Assembly: GCA_003521145.1 (NCBI GenBank) | Contig: DOTL01000075.1 | Coordinates: 1-6,530, forward strand | Direction: 5' to 3' | Length of the DNA: 6,530 nt | Origin: Streptococcus sp. | Lineage (GTDB): Bacteria > Bacillota > Bacilli > Lactobacillales > Streptococcaceae | Part shown: positions 1 to 6,339 of the stretch, in pieces | Position numbering within the stretch: position 1 is the first letter of the stretch | Layout of the letters: every line of letters begins with the position of its first letter | Program-made: the position numbers and the translations under genes | Notes under the pieces: generated by a model | What the model was told of the DNA's origin: nothing | What the model saw: only the letters and a program-made list of their open reading frames with translations | Database searches by the model: none

Positions 1-97
1 AGGGTTTGGCCAATGTGCTGACACACTTGAAAGCTTATTTGATTAATATTCTTCAACTCTACTCGAGTGTTTACACATAATTATTGACAATATCATA
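1..97. other. Upstream flank, no gene assigned
   Basis: This stretch could hold the end of a + strand gene (an open frame from base 3 to a stop at 78-80) or, on the - strand, the start of a divergent gene from a TTG at 56-54 that runs off the window without a stop. Neither has a convincing ribosome site or a recognisable protein motif, so I assign no gene. An 8-bp perfect palindrome, ACTCGAGT, lies at 61-68 immediately before the candidate -35 of the next gene. A divergent regulator would be common beside catechol dioxygenase-like genes, but that is only a guess here. Confidence 0.3.
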
Positions 98-109
98 ATG
101 TCATATAAT
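70..109 (+). promoter_or_regulatory. Candidate promoter of the VOC dioxygenase-like gene
   Basis: Two overlapping solutions exist. TTTACA (70-75) with CATAAT (94-99) has an 18-nt spacer. A perfect TTGACA (84-89) with a perfect TATAAT (104-109) has only 14 nt, which is short for a sigma-A promoter. Either one starts transcription at about 105-117, downstream of the ATG at 98, which favours ATG 134 as the real start. The sequence ATAATG occurs twice, 10 bp apart (95-100 and 105-110), and ATAATTAT at 77-84 is a palindrome, so a regulator site may overlap this promoter. Confidence 0.45.
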
Positions 110-133
110 GATTACAACACAGAAGAAAATCAT

Positions 134-995
134 ATGACATACGATTACAATAGTAAGATTTATTTAGCAGAGGTGGTACTCAATGTAAAGGACTTAGCTG
201 GTCAGACGGAGACGGCCTTTTACATACAGATTGTTGGACTTGGAATCCCAACCAAAACGGAAAGGGAAGTTGTTTTAGGAGCTGGAAACAAGCCTTTGAT
301 CCATCTGATTCAGACCAATCGTGAGGAAGCTGTCAAGTCCAGTTATGGTATCTACCATATGGCGATTTTGTTACCGTCTCGCGAAGATTTAGCAGATGTT
401 TTCAAACATATTGCTGATCTGGATTATCCATTTGTCGGTGCAGCTGACCATGGTTATAGTGAAGCCCTTTATTTGGAAGCCCTTGAAGGCAATGGTATTG
501 AGCTTTATAGAGACAAGCCGGTTGCTGAATGGGATATTCGTGAGGATGGTCGCATCGTTGGTGTCACAGAAGAGTTATCAGCTCAAGAAATTTACGATAT
601 GGGACGGAAGGTTGAGCCTTTTGTGATAGCTATGGATACTCGCATGGGGCATATTCATTTATCAGTCAAAGATAGTCAGCTAGCAAGCACTTTCTATCAG
701 GATGTTTTAGAGCTATCGGATAAGTTTACCATTCCAAGCGCTAGTTGGATTGCTTCAGGTGATTACCACCATCACCTTGCGGTCAACGAGTGGGGCGGAA
801 AAAAACTTGTCCAAACATGACAAAGATATGCCTGGTCTTGCTTACTACGTCATTGAAGTGGCAAACAAGGACGACTTGGTTGGCATAGCAGAGCGTGCTA
901 ACAATCGTGGAGGCAAGGCCAAATGGTCATCTTCTAATGAGTTAACAGTTGAGGATAAGGATGGTATTTTGACACGCGTAAAAAAGAAATATTAA
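134..995 (+). pseudogene. Frameshifted two-domain VOC family / extradiol dioxygenase-like protein (CatE-like)
   Basis: The family comprises vicinal-oxygen-chelate metalloenzymes such as catechol 2,3-dioxygenase (CatE/MhqA/MhqO), cytoplasmic proteins that open or detoxify catechols and quinones. Numbering from ATG 134, an N-terminal VOC module (about residues 8-125) ends in GIELYRDKP, with E123 at the usual module-end position. A second starts with GHIHLSVKD (H173, H175) and continues with the triple His at 212-214; such His residues are typical metal ligands. Reading stops at TGA 818-820 (228 aa). The rest of domain 2, with KHDKDMPGLAYYVIEV, lies in another frame up to TAA 993-995. Removing one A from the A7 run at 799-805 joins both parts into GGKNLSKHDKD and gives 286 aa, the usual family length. 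The start at 134 has AGAAG at 121-125; an in-frame ATG at 98 lies inside the promoter. The C-terminal module normally supplies a metal ligand, so the truncated product is probably inactive. A sequencing error in the A run is possible. The exact substrate is unknown. Confidence 0.85.
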
Positions 996-1016
996 TAATT
1001 AGTGATTTTTTGAGTC

Positions 1017-1033
1017 GTAACTATTGATGTTAC
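1017..1033. promoter_or_regulatory. Inverted repeat 1 (GTAAC-N7-GTTAC) over the -35
   Basis: Perfect 5-bp arms GTAAC (1017-1021) and GTTAC (1029-1033) flank 7 nt and cover the -35 box of the nitroreductase promoter. The half-site matches the core of a second repeat downstream (GTAAT-N7-ATTAC), which supports a shared dimeric regulator. The position suits a repressor. The regulator itself is not in the window. Confidence 0.45.
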
Positions 1034-1051
1034 ATTTTAAACGGCTATAAT
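1024..1051 (+). promoter_or_regulatory. Sigma-A promoter of the nitroreductase gene
   Basis: TTGATG (1024-1029) and a perfect TATAAT (1046-1051) are separated by 16 nt, giving a predicted transcript start near 1058 and a 5' leader of about 75 nt. It lies in the intergenic region, so the nitroreductase can be transcribed on its own even though the gene before it is broken. A short palindrome, ATGTTACAT (1027-1035), overlaps the -35. Confidence 0.65.
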
Positions 1052-1056
1052 GTTTA

Positions 1057-1077
1057 TTGTAATCAAAGTTATTACAA
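1057..1077. promoter_or_regulatory. Inverted repeat 2 (TTGTAAT-N7-ATTACAA) at the transcript start
   Basis: Perfect 7-bp arms at 1057-1063 and 1071-1077 flank 7 nt. The repeat covers about +1 to +20 of the predicted transcript, a classic repressor-operator position. Its centre (1067) is 42 bp from the centre of the upstream repeat (1025), close to four DNA turns. No T-run follows, so it is not a terminator. Confidence 0.55.
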
Positions 1078-1132
1078 AATAGCTTAACAATTTTAACAAT
1101 TAACATTTATCATAAAGGAAGAGGGAACACCT

Positions 1133-1735
1133 ATGACCTACTTTACAGACTTACAAATAAAACGCCGTTCAATCTATGCTTTGGGAAAAGACCTTGAGCT
1201 CTCTAACCAAGAATTGATTGAAACCATTCAAGGAGCTGTCCTTAACACACCAACAGCCTTCAACTCACAAACATCACGTGTGGTGATCTTGCTGGATGAA
1301 GAATCAGATGCTTTCTGGAATGAAATCGCTTATTCAGAGCTTGAAAAAGTAACGCCAGCAGAAGCTTTTGAGGTAACAAAAGAACGTTTGGCAGGTTTTG
1401 CTCAAGCTAAGGGAACAATCCTCTTCTATGAAGATCAAGATGTAGTGAAAGGCCTTCAAGAGCAATTCCCACTTTACGCTGAAAACTTCCCAATTTGGTC
1501 AGAGCAAGGTCATGGAATCGCCCTTTATGCGACATGGTTGGCTTTGGCTGAGAAGAATATCGGTATGAACGTACAACACTACAATCCACTTGTTGATGAA
1601 CACTTAGCTGAAAAATACGACATCCCAGCTAACTGGAAACTCCGTGCCCAAGCACCATTTGGTCAAATCGTTGCACCAGCAGGAGATAAAGACGTCCAAA
1701 CAGAAGGTCGTTTCAAAGTTTTTGGCGATAAATAA
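1133..1735 (+). CDS. Frm2/CinD-like FMN nitroreductase family protein
   Basis: A 200-residue protein of the nitroreductase fold, a cytoplasmic FMN-dependent enzyme that uses NAD(P)H to reduce nitro compounds or quinones. The subtype resembles the yeast Frm2 / Lactococcus CinD group, which is linked to oxidative, copper or nitro-aromatic stress. Visible marks are the N-terminal RRS at 11-13 (the usual FMN phosphate-contact region), PTAFNSQTSRVV at 40-51, QFPLYAENFPIWSEQ at 111-125, GMNVQHYNPL at 144-153 and WKLRAQAPFGQIV at 168-180. Length is normal and the frame is intact. ATG 1133 is preceded by a purine-rich AAGGAAGAGGG stretch (1115-1125), the GAGGG part 7 nt from the start. It follows the broken dioxygenase-like gene by 137 bp, with its own promoter and two operator-like repeats. 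A copper-box TACAnnTGTA was looked for upstream and not seen, so copper control as described for CinD is not supported. Family is secure; substrate is not. Confidence 0.92.
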   Translation: MTYFTDLQIKRRSIYALGKDLELSNQELIETIQGAVLNTPTAFNSQTSRVVILLDEESDAFWNEIAYSELEKVTPAEAFEVTKERLAGFAQAKGTILFYEDQDVVKGLQEQFPLYAENFPIWSEQGHGIALYATWLALAEKNIGMNVQHYNPLVDEHLAEKYDIPANWKLRAQAPFGQIVAPAGDKDVQTEGRFKVFGDK

Positions 1736-1812
1736 TCACTTTAACTCAGGCAGTTAGCTTGACAATTGGCTGTACTATGACTGAATATTATAAAAATGAT
1801 AAGACAAAAAAG

Positions 1813-1843
1813 TAGCAGGATTGAGAAATCTTGTTATTTTTTT
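1813..1843 (+). terminator. Rho-independent terminator after the nitroreductase gene
   Basis: The stem TAGCAGGATT (1813-1822) pairs with AATCTTGTTA (1827-1836), including two G-U pairs, around a GAGA tetraloop, and is followed by seven T (1837-1843). Six A (1806-1811) precede the stem closely, so it could also act weakly on the other strand. It lies 78 bp past the nitroreductase stop codon and separates that gene from the permease. Confidence 0.75.
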
Positions 1844-2100
1844 GTATCCTAAGACCAGTTAGTAGATTAATTATAAATGAAAGCTATAACTTGAGATTTG
1901 AAACCCTTTTTCAGTTTCATAGTGTTTTCTAATTTAAATGATCCCAATTTACTAAAACCGCAGAAAAAATGGACAACTAAAGGAAAATTTTGAGCAAGTG
2001 GTCTTTGATAGATATAGGCCACACGTTAGAAAATACTTGTTACGAAATCTTAATCTTGAATATGCTTTTTATTAATAAAGGTAAAAAAACACAGAAATGG
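1844..2100. other. Intergenic stretch without a recognisable gene
   Basis: About 260 bases of AT-rich sequence between the terminator and the permease promoter. A frame open from a TTG at 1990 reads into the permease, but its first 58 codons have no ribosome site of quality, look unlike a permease N-terminus and lie upstream of the promoter. I see no tRNA, riboswitch or transposase. TGGACA (1970-1975) followed by AAAATTTT (1984-1991) loosely resembles the arrangement at the far right end of the window and could be remnant mobile-element DNA, but the evidence is thin. Confidence 0.4.
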
Positions 2101-2121
2101 CTCTATTTTTGTCCTGCAGTA

Positions 2122-2130
2122 TGGTATAAT
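2122..2130 (+). promoter_or_regulatory. Extended -10 promoter of the permease gene
   Basis: TGG directly before a perfect TATAAT (2125-2130) gives a TGn extended -10. No good -35 is found at 16-18 nt upstream (about 2102-2107 is TCTATT), which extended -10 promoters tolerate. The predicted start is near 2137, leaving a leader of about 27 nt before ATG 2164. Confidence 0.65.
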
Positions 2131-2163
2131 AGTACGATATCTCTCAGAAAACGGAGTATAAAA

Positions 2164-3549
2164 ATGAGTATTTTTCGTAAAAAGGATGTTGGTTTGTCTC
2201 AAACCGAGATGAAACGGCATCTGACCCTTAGGGATGTAGTCCTTCTGGGAATCGGTGCCATGGTTGGGACAGGAATCTTTACGATTACTGGTACCGCGGC
2301 ATCAACTTTGGCAGGTCCAGCCCTGATTATTTCGGTTTTGATTTCAGCCGTTTGTGTGGGTATGTCGGCGATTTTCTTTGCTGAGTTTGCCTCACGCTAT
2401 CCATCCGCTGGTGGCGTTTATGGTTATCTCTATGCTGTATGGGGGGAGTATCCTGCCTGGATGGGGGGCTGGTTGACCATGATTGTCTTTATGAATGCTG
2501 TATCTAGTGTGGCCTCTGGTTGGGGTGCCTACCTCAAGGGGCTACTGGCTAGCTTTGGTCTTAAGTTGCCTCAAGCCATCAGTGGACCTTTCAATCCCAG
2601 TCAAGGCACTTATATTGACCTCTTGCCAGTCTTGGTCTTGGTCTTGGTGACGGCTCTTCTTCTCATGAATTCTAGACAGGCTTTACGTTTGAACTCCGTC
2701 TTGGTAGTACTCAAATTTTCAGCCTTGACGGTCTTTGTCTTAGTGGGTCTCTTTCATTTGAATCCTAGCAACTGGGTAGATTTTGCACCATTTGGCTTTG
2801 GGCAAATTTATGGAGGAAAGACAGGAATTATGGCAGGTGCCTCTCTCATGTTCTTTGGTTTCCTTGGTTTCGAGTCTATCTCTGTGACAGTAGACGAGAT
2901 TAAAGAGCCGCAAAAGAACGTTCCTCGAGGTATCATTATTGCCTTGATTATCGTGGCTTCACTCTATGCAGTAGTTTCGCTAGTCTTGACGGGAGTAGTT
3001 CACTATACCAAGCTAAATGTTGACGATGCTGTAGCTTATGCCCTTCGTTATATCGGTATTTCTTGGGCAGCCAATTACGTATCAGTGGTTGCTATTATGA
3101 CCTTGATTACGGTATGTATTTCAATGGCCTACGCCTTTAGCCGTATGGTTTATAGCCTGGCTCGCGATGGTTTCCTTCCACAAATCTTCCAAAAGGTTTC
3201 AAAGAATAACAAGGTTCCACATCATGCGACACTCTTAACAGGTGTTTTGTCAGCTATCTCAGCAGGTATCTTCTCTTTGGCCAATATGGCATCCTTGGTT
3301 AACATCGCAACCTTGGCTTACTTGGTCCTCTTGGCTATCGCCCTCATTATTCTTCGTAAGGACAAGGGCTTGCCACAGAAGGATGAGTTTAAGGTTCCAT
3401 TTGTTCCAGTCTTGCCCATTATTTCAATTATCGTCTGCCTCTCCTTTATGAGTCAGTACAGTTGGCAGACATGGTTAGCCTTTGGTTTAGCTGTGCTAAT
3501 CGGTTCAGCTATTTATGCCTTTTACGGTTACAAACATTCTAAGTATTAG
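2164..3549 (+). CDS. APC superfamily amino acid permease (CAT/YfnA-like)
   Basis: A 461-residue membrane protein with about 12 hydrophobic segments, the usual size for proton-coupled amino acid permeases of the APC superfamily. The first helix holds GIGAMVGTGIF (29-39), the unwound substrate-binding Gly motif. FFGFLGFES (230-238) is the conserved helix 6 motif, followed by the loop EIKEPQKNVPRGI (245-257). AFSRMVYSLARDGFLP (324-339) is the conserved cytoplasmic loop after helix 8, and the C-terminus ends with a short charged tail. This pattern is closest to the cationic amino acid / YfnA branch, so a basic or neutral amino acid substrate is likely but not proven. I chose ATG 2164 because GGAG (2153-2156) sits 7 nt upstream, the promoter lies just before it, and the protein then begins with a normal cytoplasmic MSIFRKKD. 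The gene appears monocistronic: it has its own promoter and a strong terminator 4 bp after the stop. No lesions are seen, in contrast to three of its neighbours. Confidence 0.93.
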   Translation: MSIFRKKDVGLSQTEMKRHLTLRDVVLLGIGAMVGTGIFTITGTAASTLAGPALIISVLISAVCVGMSAIFFAEFASRYPSAGGVYGYLYAVWGEYPAWMGGWLTMIVFMNAVSSVASGWGAYLKGLLASFGLKLPQAISGPFNPSQGTYIDLLPVLVLVLVTALLLMNSRQALRLNSVLVVLKFSALTVFVLVGLFHLNPSNWVDFAPFGFGQIYGGKTGIMAGASLMFFGFLGFESISVTVDEIKEPQKNVPRGIIIALIIVASLYAVVSLVLTGVVHYTKLNVDDAVAYALRYIGISWAANYVSVVAIMTLITVCISMAYAFSRMVYSLARDGFLPQIFQKVSKNNKVPHHATLLTGVLSAISAGIFSLANMASLVNIATLAYLVLLAIALIILRKDKGLPQKDEFKVPFVPVLPIISIIVCLSFMSQYSWQTWLAFGLAVLIGSAIYAFYGYKHSKY

Positions 3550-3553
3550 GATG

Positions 3554-3586
3554 AAAATGATAGTGCCATCTGGACTATCATTTTTT
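3554..3586 (+). terminator. Strong rho-independent terminator after the permease
   Basis: AAAATGATAGT (3554-3564) pairs perfectly with ACTATCATTTT (3574-3584), and the loop can add two G-C pairs (CC/GG around ATCT). The T-run covers 3581-3586. The symmetrical A/T flanks could also stop transcription from the opposite strand. Confidence 0.88.
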
Positions 3587-3588
3587 GA

Positions 3589-3594
3589 TATAAT
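3589..3594 (+). promoter_or_regulatory. Candidate -10 box for the ASCH-domain gene
   Basis: A perfect TATAAT begins 3 bp after the terminator T-run; a start near 3601 would leave a 22-nt leader. No good -35 is visible because the expected place lies within the terminator hairpin, so promoter strength is uncertain. Confidence 0.45.
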
Positions 3595-3622
3595 GGAAGG
3601 AAAGAAAAGCAGGAGTAGATTG

Positions 3623-4059
3623 ATGAAATCAGACCAGATGTGGCAAGCCTACAGGATTTTAAATCAGACAATCGGAGATAAGATTGGTGCCTGGGCCTTT
3701 GGCGTGGAAGCAGATTATTTGGAAGAACTCGTATTGATGGGGCAAAAGGCAGCAACCAGTTCAGCTTTTGACTTGTATGCAGTGGTGAATGAACCATTTC
3801 CCAAGGAAAATGAACTGAGCGTCATTCTTGATAGTAAGGAGAATGCTATTTGTATTATTGAAACGACGAAAGTTGAGGTCATCCCATTTAAAGAGGTTTC
3901 TAAAGACCATGCCTAAAAGGAAGGCGAAGGAACCTAACTTATTGGCGAGAGCTTCATGAGGATCTCTTTAGCAAATGGTTGCATGAGGTTGGACTACATT
4001 TTAGTCAGGACATTCTAGTTATGTTGGAAGAATTTAGAGTAGTTTATCCTATAGATTGA
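3623..4059 (+). pseudogene. Broken ASCH-domain protein (YhfF/DUF984-like)
   Basis: ASCH proteins are small beta-barrel proteins related to PUA domains, thought to bind RNA or nucleotides; the cellular role of this branch is not established. From ATG 3623 (AGGAG at 3611-3615, 7 nt away) the frame gives MKSDQMWQAYRILNQ, then GQKAATSSAFDLY (40-52, the family's GxKxATxS-type loop) and IIETTKVEVIPFKEVSKDHA (78-97). It stops at TAA 3914-3916, where the family has a Tyr in HAYKEGEG; a TAC to TAA change explains this. Reading on, KEGEG is followed by a second break: one base is missing near 3931-3933, after which the frame restores LTYWRELHEDLFSKWLHEVG and ends VMLEEFRVVYPID at TGA 4057-4059. Repaired length is 145 aa, normal for the family. 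The remaining 97-residue fragment lacks the C-terminal third. An error-caused call is less likely because two independent lesions are present. Confidence 0.87.
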
Positions 4060-4087
4060 AAGTTCCCAATATCTTGGGGACTTTTTT
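4059..4087 (+). terminator. Strong rho-independent terminator after the ASCH pseudogene
   Basis: AAAGTTCCCAA (4059-4069) pairs with TTGGGGACTTT (4074-4084), with one G-U pair, around a TATC tetraloop, and a six-T run covers 4082-4087. The hairpin overlaps the ancestral stop codon by one base, which supports 4057-4059 as the true original end of that gene. Confidence 0.88.
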
Positions 4088-4089
4088 AC

Positions 4090-4137
4090 TTTAAGGAAAG
4101 ATCAACCTTTCTTTAAGTCTTGTCTTAAGTTTCTTGT
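4090..4137. promoter_or_regulatory. Repeat-rich regulatory region before the surface-protein gene
   Basis: An imperfect inverted repeat (arms 4090-4100 and 4107-4117, 6-nt loop) is followed by a tandem direct repeat, TTAAGTCTTGT (4113-4123) and TTAAGTTTCTTGT (4125-4137), with a 12-bp period. A -10-like TTTAAT follows at 4139-4144. No standard -35 is present at the right spacing, so activation by a regulator bound to the direct repeats is plausible. This is inference from arrangement only. Confidence 0.35.
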
Positions 4138-4179
4138 GTTTAATAGAGACATCTCAAAAGTAAGAAAGAGGGATAACAT

Positions 4180-4329
4180 ATGACATACAAACATAGCAAA
4201 CAAACACAAGAACGTTATGCCATTAAAAAATCATCAAAATGGAAAACTGCAGGTTCAGTCCTAGTAGCTAGCTTAATTTTTGGTAGATCGGTCGTCCTAA
4301 ATGAAAATATGGCTTCAGCCGATGAGACG
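4180..4329 (+). other. YSIRK-like signal peptide region of the surface-protein pseudogene
   Basis: The first 50 residues hold a basic N-region with RYAIKKSSKWKTAGSVLVA, a variant of the YSIRK-G/S export signal, a hydrophobic core (SVLVASLIFG) and a probable cleavage after MASA, before DET. YSIRK signals direct secretion at the division septum in Gram-positive cocci. The match is imperfect: Ala for Ser, Lys for Arg, and the Gly further from the YSIRK core than usual. Confidence 0.7.
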
Positions 4330-4395
4330 AACACCGAATCAACACTCTCAACTGTTACGACGGGTGAAACCACTGCTGATTTAATTGAATAAAGT

Positions 4396-4790
4396 GTGCA
4401 GGTAGAAGATTCGTCAAGCACTACTGAAACAAGCACAGCTACGGATAAAAGTACTACAACTACGACATCAGACACTGATTCATCAGCAACAAGTATAACA
4501 GCGGACACCACAGGTACATCGACAAGTAGTGAAACATCTGATAATTCCGGCACATCCGAAACATCAGAAGCAAGTTCTTCTGAAACTGCTGAAAGCACAA
4601 CTAATGAGACTTCAGAAACAGCCACGAGTACTACAGGTGAAAGCAGTAGCACTTATACAAGTACAAGCTCCACTGAAGCGACTGCTTCAGAGACAGCTTC
4701 AGTTCTAACTAACAATGCTTCAGATACTACGTCTGAGACAACAACAACTAAGTCTAGCAGCACTGATTCAGAAAGTACAACGACCACGAT
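4396..4790 (+). repeat. Low-complexity Ser/Thr stalk
   Basis: About 130 codons encode almost only Ser, Thr, Glu, Asp and Ala, with frequent SET, TST and SSTT tracts. It is a wall-spanning stalk of the kind often O-glycosylated in streptococcal adhesins. The same composition creates a long open frame on the opposite strand at 4652-4215 that is not a gene. Confidence 0.8.
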
Positions 4791-6339
4791 TACCTTTAAT
4801 GGGACAACTGTGGTAACAAGTGATACCATTATTGTGGCTGGTAGTGTGACGGATCCAGTTACAATCTACTTGGATGGTGTGACCTTAACAGATTCATCAA
4901 TCACTTCTAATTCCTCAGCAGGATTGACAGTGAATGTCCTTTCAGACAGTTCCATCTCTTCAACTTCTGCTAATGCAATCGAAGCAGCGGGAGCTTTGAC
5001 CATTACCAGTGGTACTGGAAGTATCTTGACCCTTTCAAGTACTGAAAAGCTCGCCATTAAGGCTGATAGTGTAATGGTTGACTCTGTAACGTTTGATTTG
5101 ACTTCTGAGGCCAAGGAATGGCATCAATGCAACGGACAGCTGTAACCATTAAAAATGACACAGTCAACATCACAGCAACAGATGACGGTATTCAGGTCGA
5201 AGACGAAACAGATGTGAACAGTGGTGATTTGACGATTACCGACTCAACGGTTACCATTAATGCGACAGATAAGGTATCACGGTTACAGATGAATTGACTG
5301 TTGAGGGTAACTCTAAAGTAACAGTCGTGGCAGGTGACAAAGGCCCTAAAGGACGTTATATCAATTTGACAGGTGGAACCGTTGATATCACTGCTGGTGC
5401 TGACACTTAAAGCTTAACCAACTCGACTTCTGATTTTGAAAATGAAGTTGCCATCAATATTGACGGTGCAACTGTTACAATCCTAGCAGATGGTGACGGT
5501 ATCGACAGTAACGGGAATGTGTCTGTTAAAAGTGGTTCTCTCTATGTCGCTCAGACAAGTGCAGATAATGCTGCTATCGACTACGATGGAACAGGTATTA
5601 TCTCTGGCGGTACCGTATGGGCCATTGGTAACCAAGGAATGGCTCAGGCCTTTACAACAGGTTCAAGCCAATCTTACATCATGGCTAACATTTCAGGTGG
5701 TGTAGGGGATACCATCACGACCTCAAGTGGTTCAAGTGCCACTGCAACAGCTACTGAAGAAGGCACAAACAATGGTCCTGGTGCCGGCGGAATGGGTGGC
5801 TTCCCAGGTGGAGGCTCTGGCAAGAGCTCAATGTCTGATGATTTCGGAGGCTATGGGGGACCAACTAGTTATGGCGGAAGCTCGACAAATAGCCCAACTT
5901 CAAAAAATACGAGCACTAAAACAGGCAACAGTGCTAGCCAACCAGCAGCTAACGCTCTAGCACTGACAGCGAAAAAACAGCTTTATCAAATCAAAGTACG
6001 TCGACTTCAAAAACTTCAAGCTCGGAAGTGTCGTCTCTTGAATCAAAAACATCAGTAGCTAACCAGACTGTAGAAGGGCAACCGAAACAAAGTATGACCA
6101 ATGCGACAAGCAGTGCCCAACAACAAGGTCAAGAGACTGCTGAAAAATTGAGTAAGATTCTTCCTCAAAATCAAACTTCTGAAGCAGCAAAAACTCAGGC
6201 AAGAGAAGTATCAAGTCAAAAGGAAAATGTAAGTCCAGTCGTACAGACGAATCTGGTACAAAAACAAAACACCCAAACAAGTTCTAAGGCTAGTCAGTCT
6301 GATAAAAGTTAACAAATGAATCAAACAAGTAAATCAAGC

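Noticed and set aside
1..56. Divergent - strand gene starting at TTG 56 that might encode a MarR-type regulator
   Set aside because: Only about 18 codons are visible, there is no clear ribosome site and no diagnostic motif; the idea rests on neighbour expectation only.
98..133. Earlier ATG start for the CatE-like gene
   Set aside because: It overlaps the -10 region of both promoter solutions and the extra 12 residues have no family resemblance; ATG 134 has AGAAG upstream.
799..805. Programmed -1 ribosomal frameshift on A7
   Set aside because: A -1 slip leads to the third frame, not the one that encodes the rest of domain 2; restoration needs +1 movement or loss of one A.
1407..1589. 60-codon open frame on the - strand within the nitroreductase gene
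   Set aside because: A shadow frame fully inside a well-conserved gene, with no start signals or recognisable protein.
1751..1791. TTGACA at 1759-1764 as a promoter with TATTAT downstream
   Set aside because: The spacer to TATTAT is 21 nt and to GAATAT 18 nt with a poor -10; the transcript would run straight into the terminator at 1813 with no gene, so at most a short RNA.
1990..2163. TTG-started extension adding 58 residues to the permease
   Set aside because: It lies upstream of the extended -10 promoter, lacks a good ribosome site and does not resemble an APC N-terminus; ATG 2164 has GGAG at the right distance.
4215..4652. 145-codon open frame on the - strand rich in Val, Ser and Leu
   Set aside because: It is the mirror of the Ser/Thr stalk: antisense of ACT, TCA and GAA codons gives Ser, Val, Leu and Phe with few stops. 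It has no ribosome site and no domain features.
5490..5960. Alternative + strand frames (5490-5705, 5727-5960) inside the surface-protein region
   Set aside because: The frame starting at 5411 carries the Cthe_2159-like motifs and Gly-rich segment; the alternatives are low-complexity out-of-frame readings.
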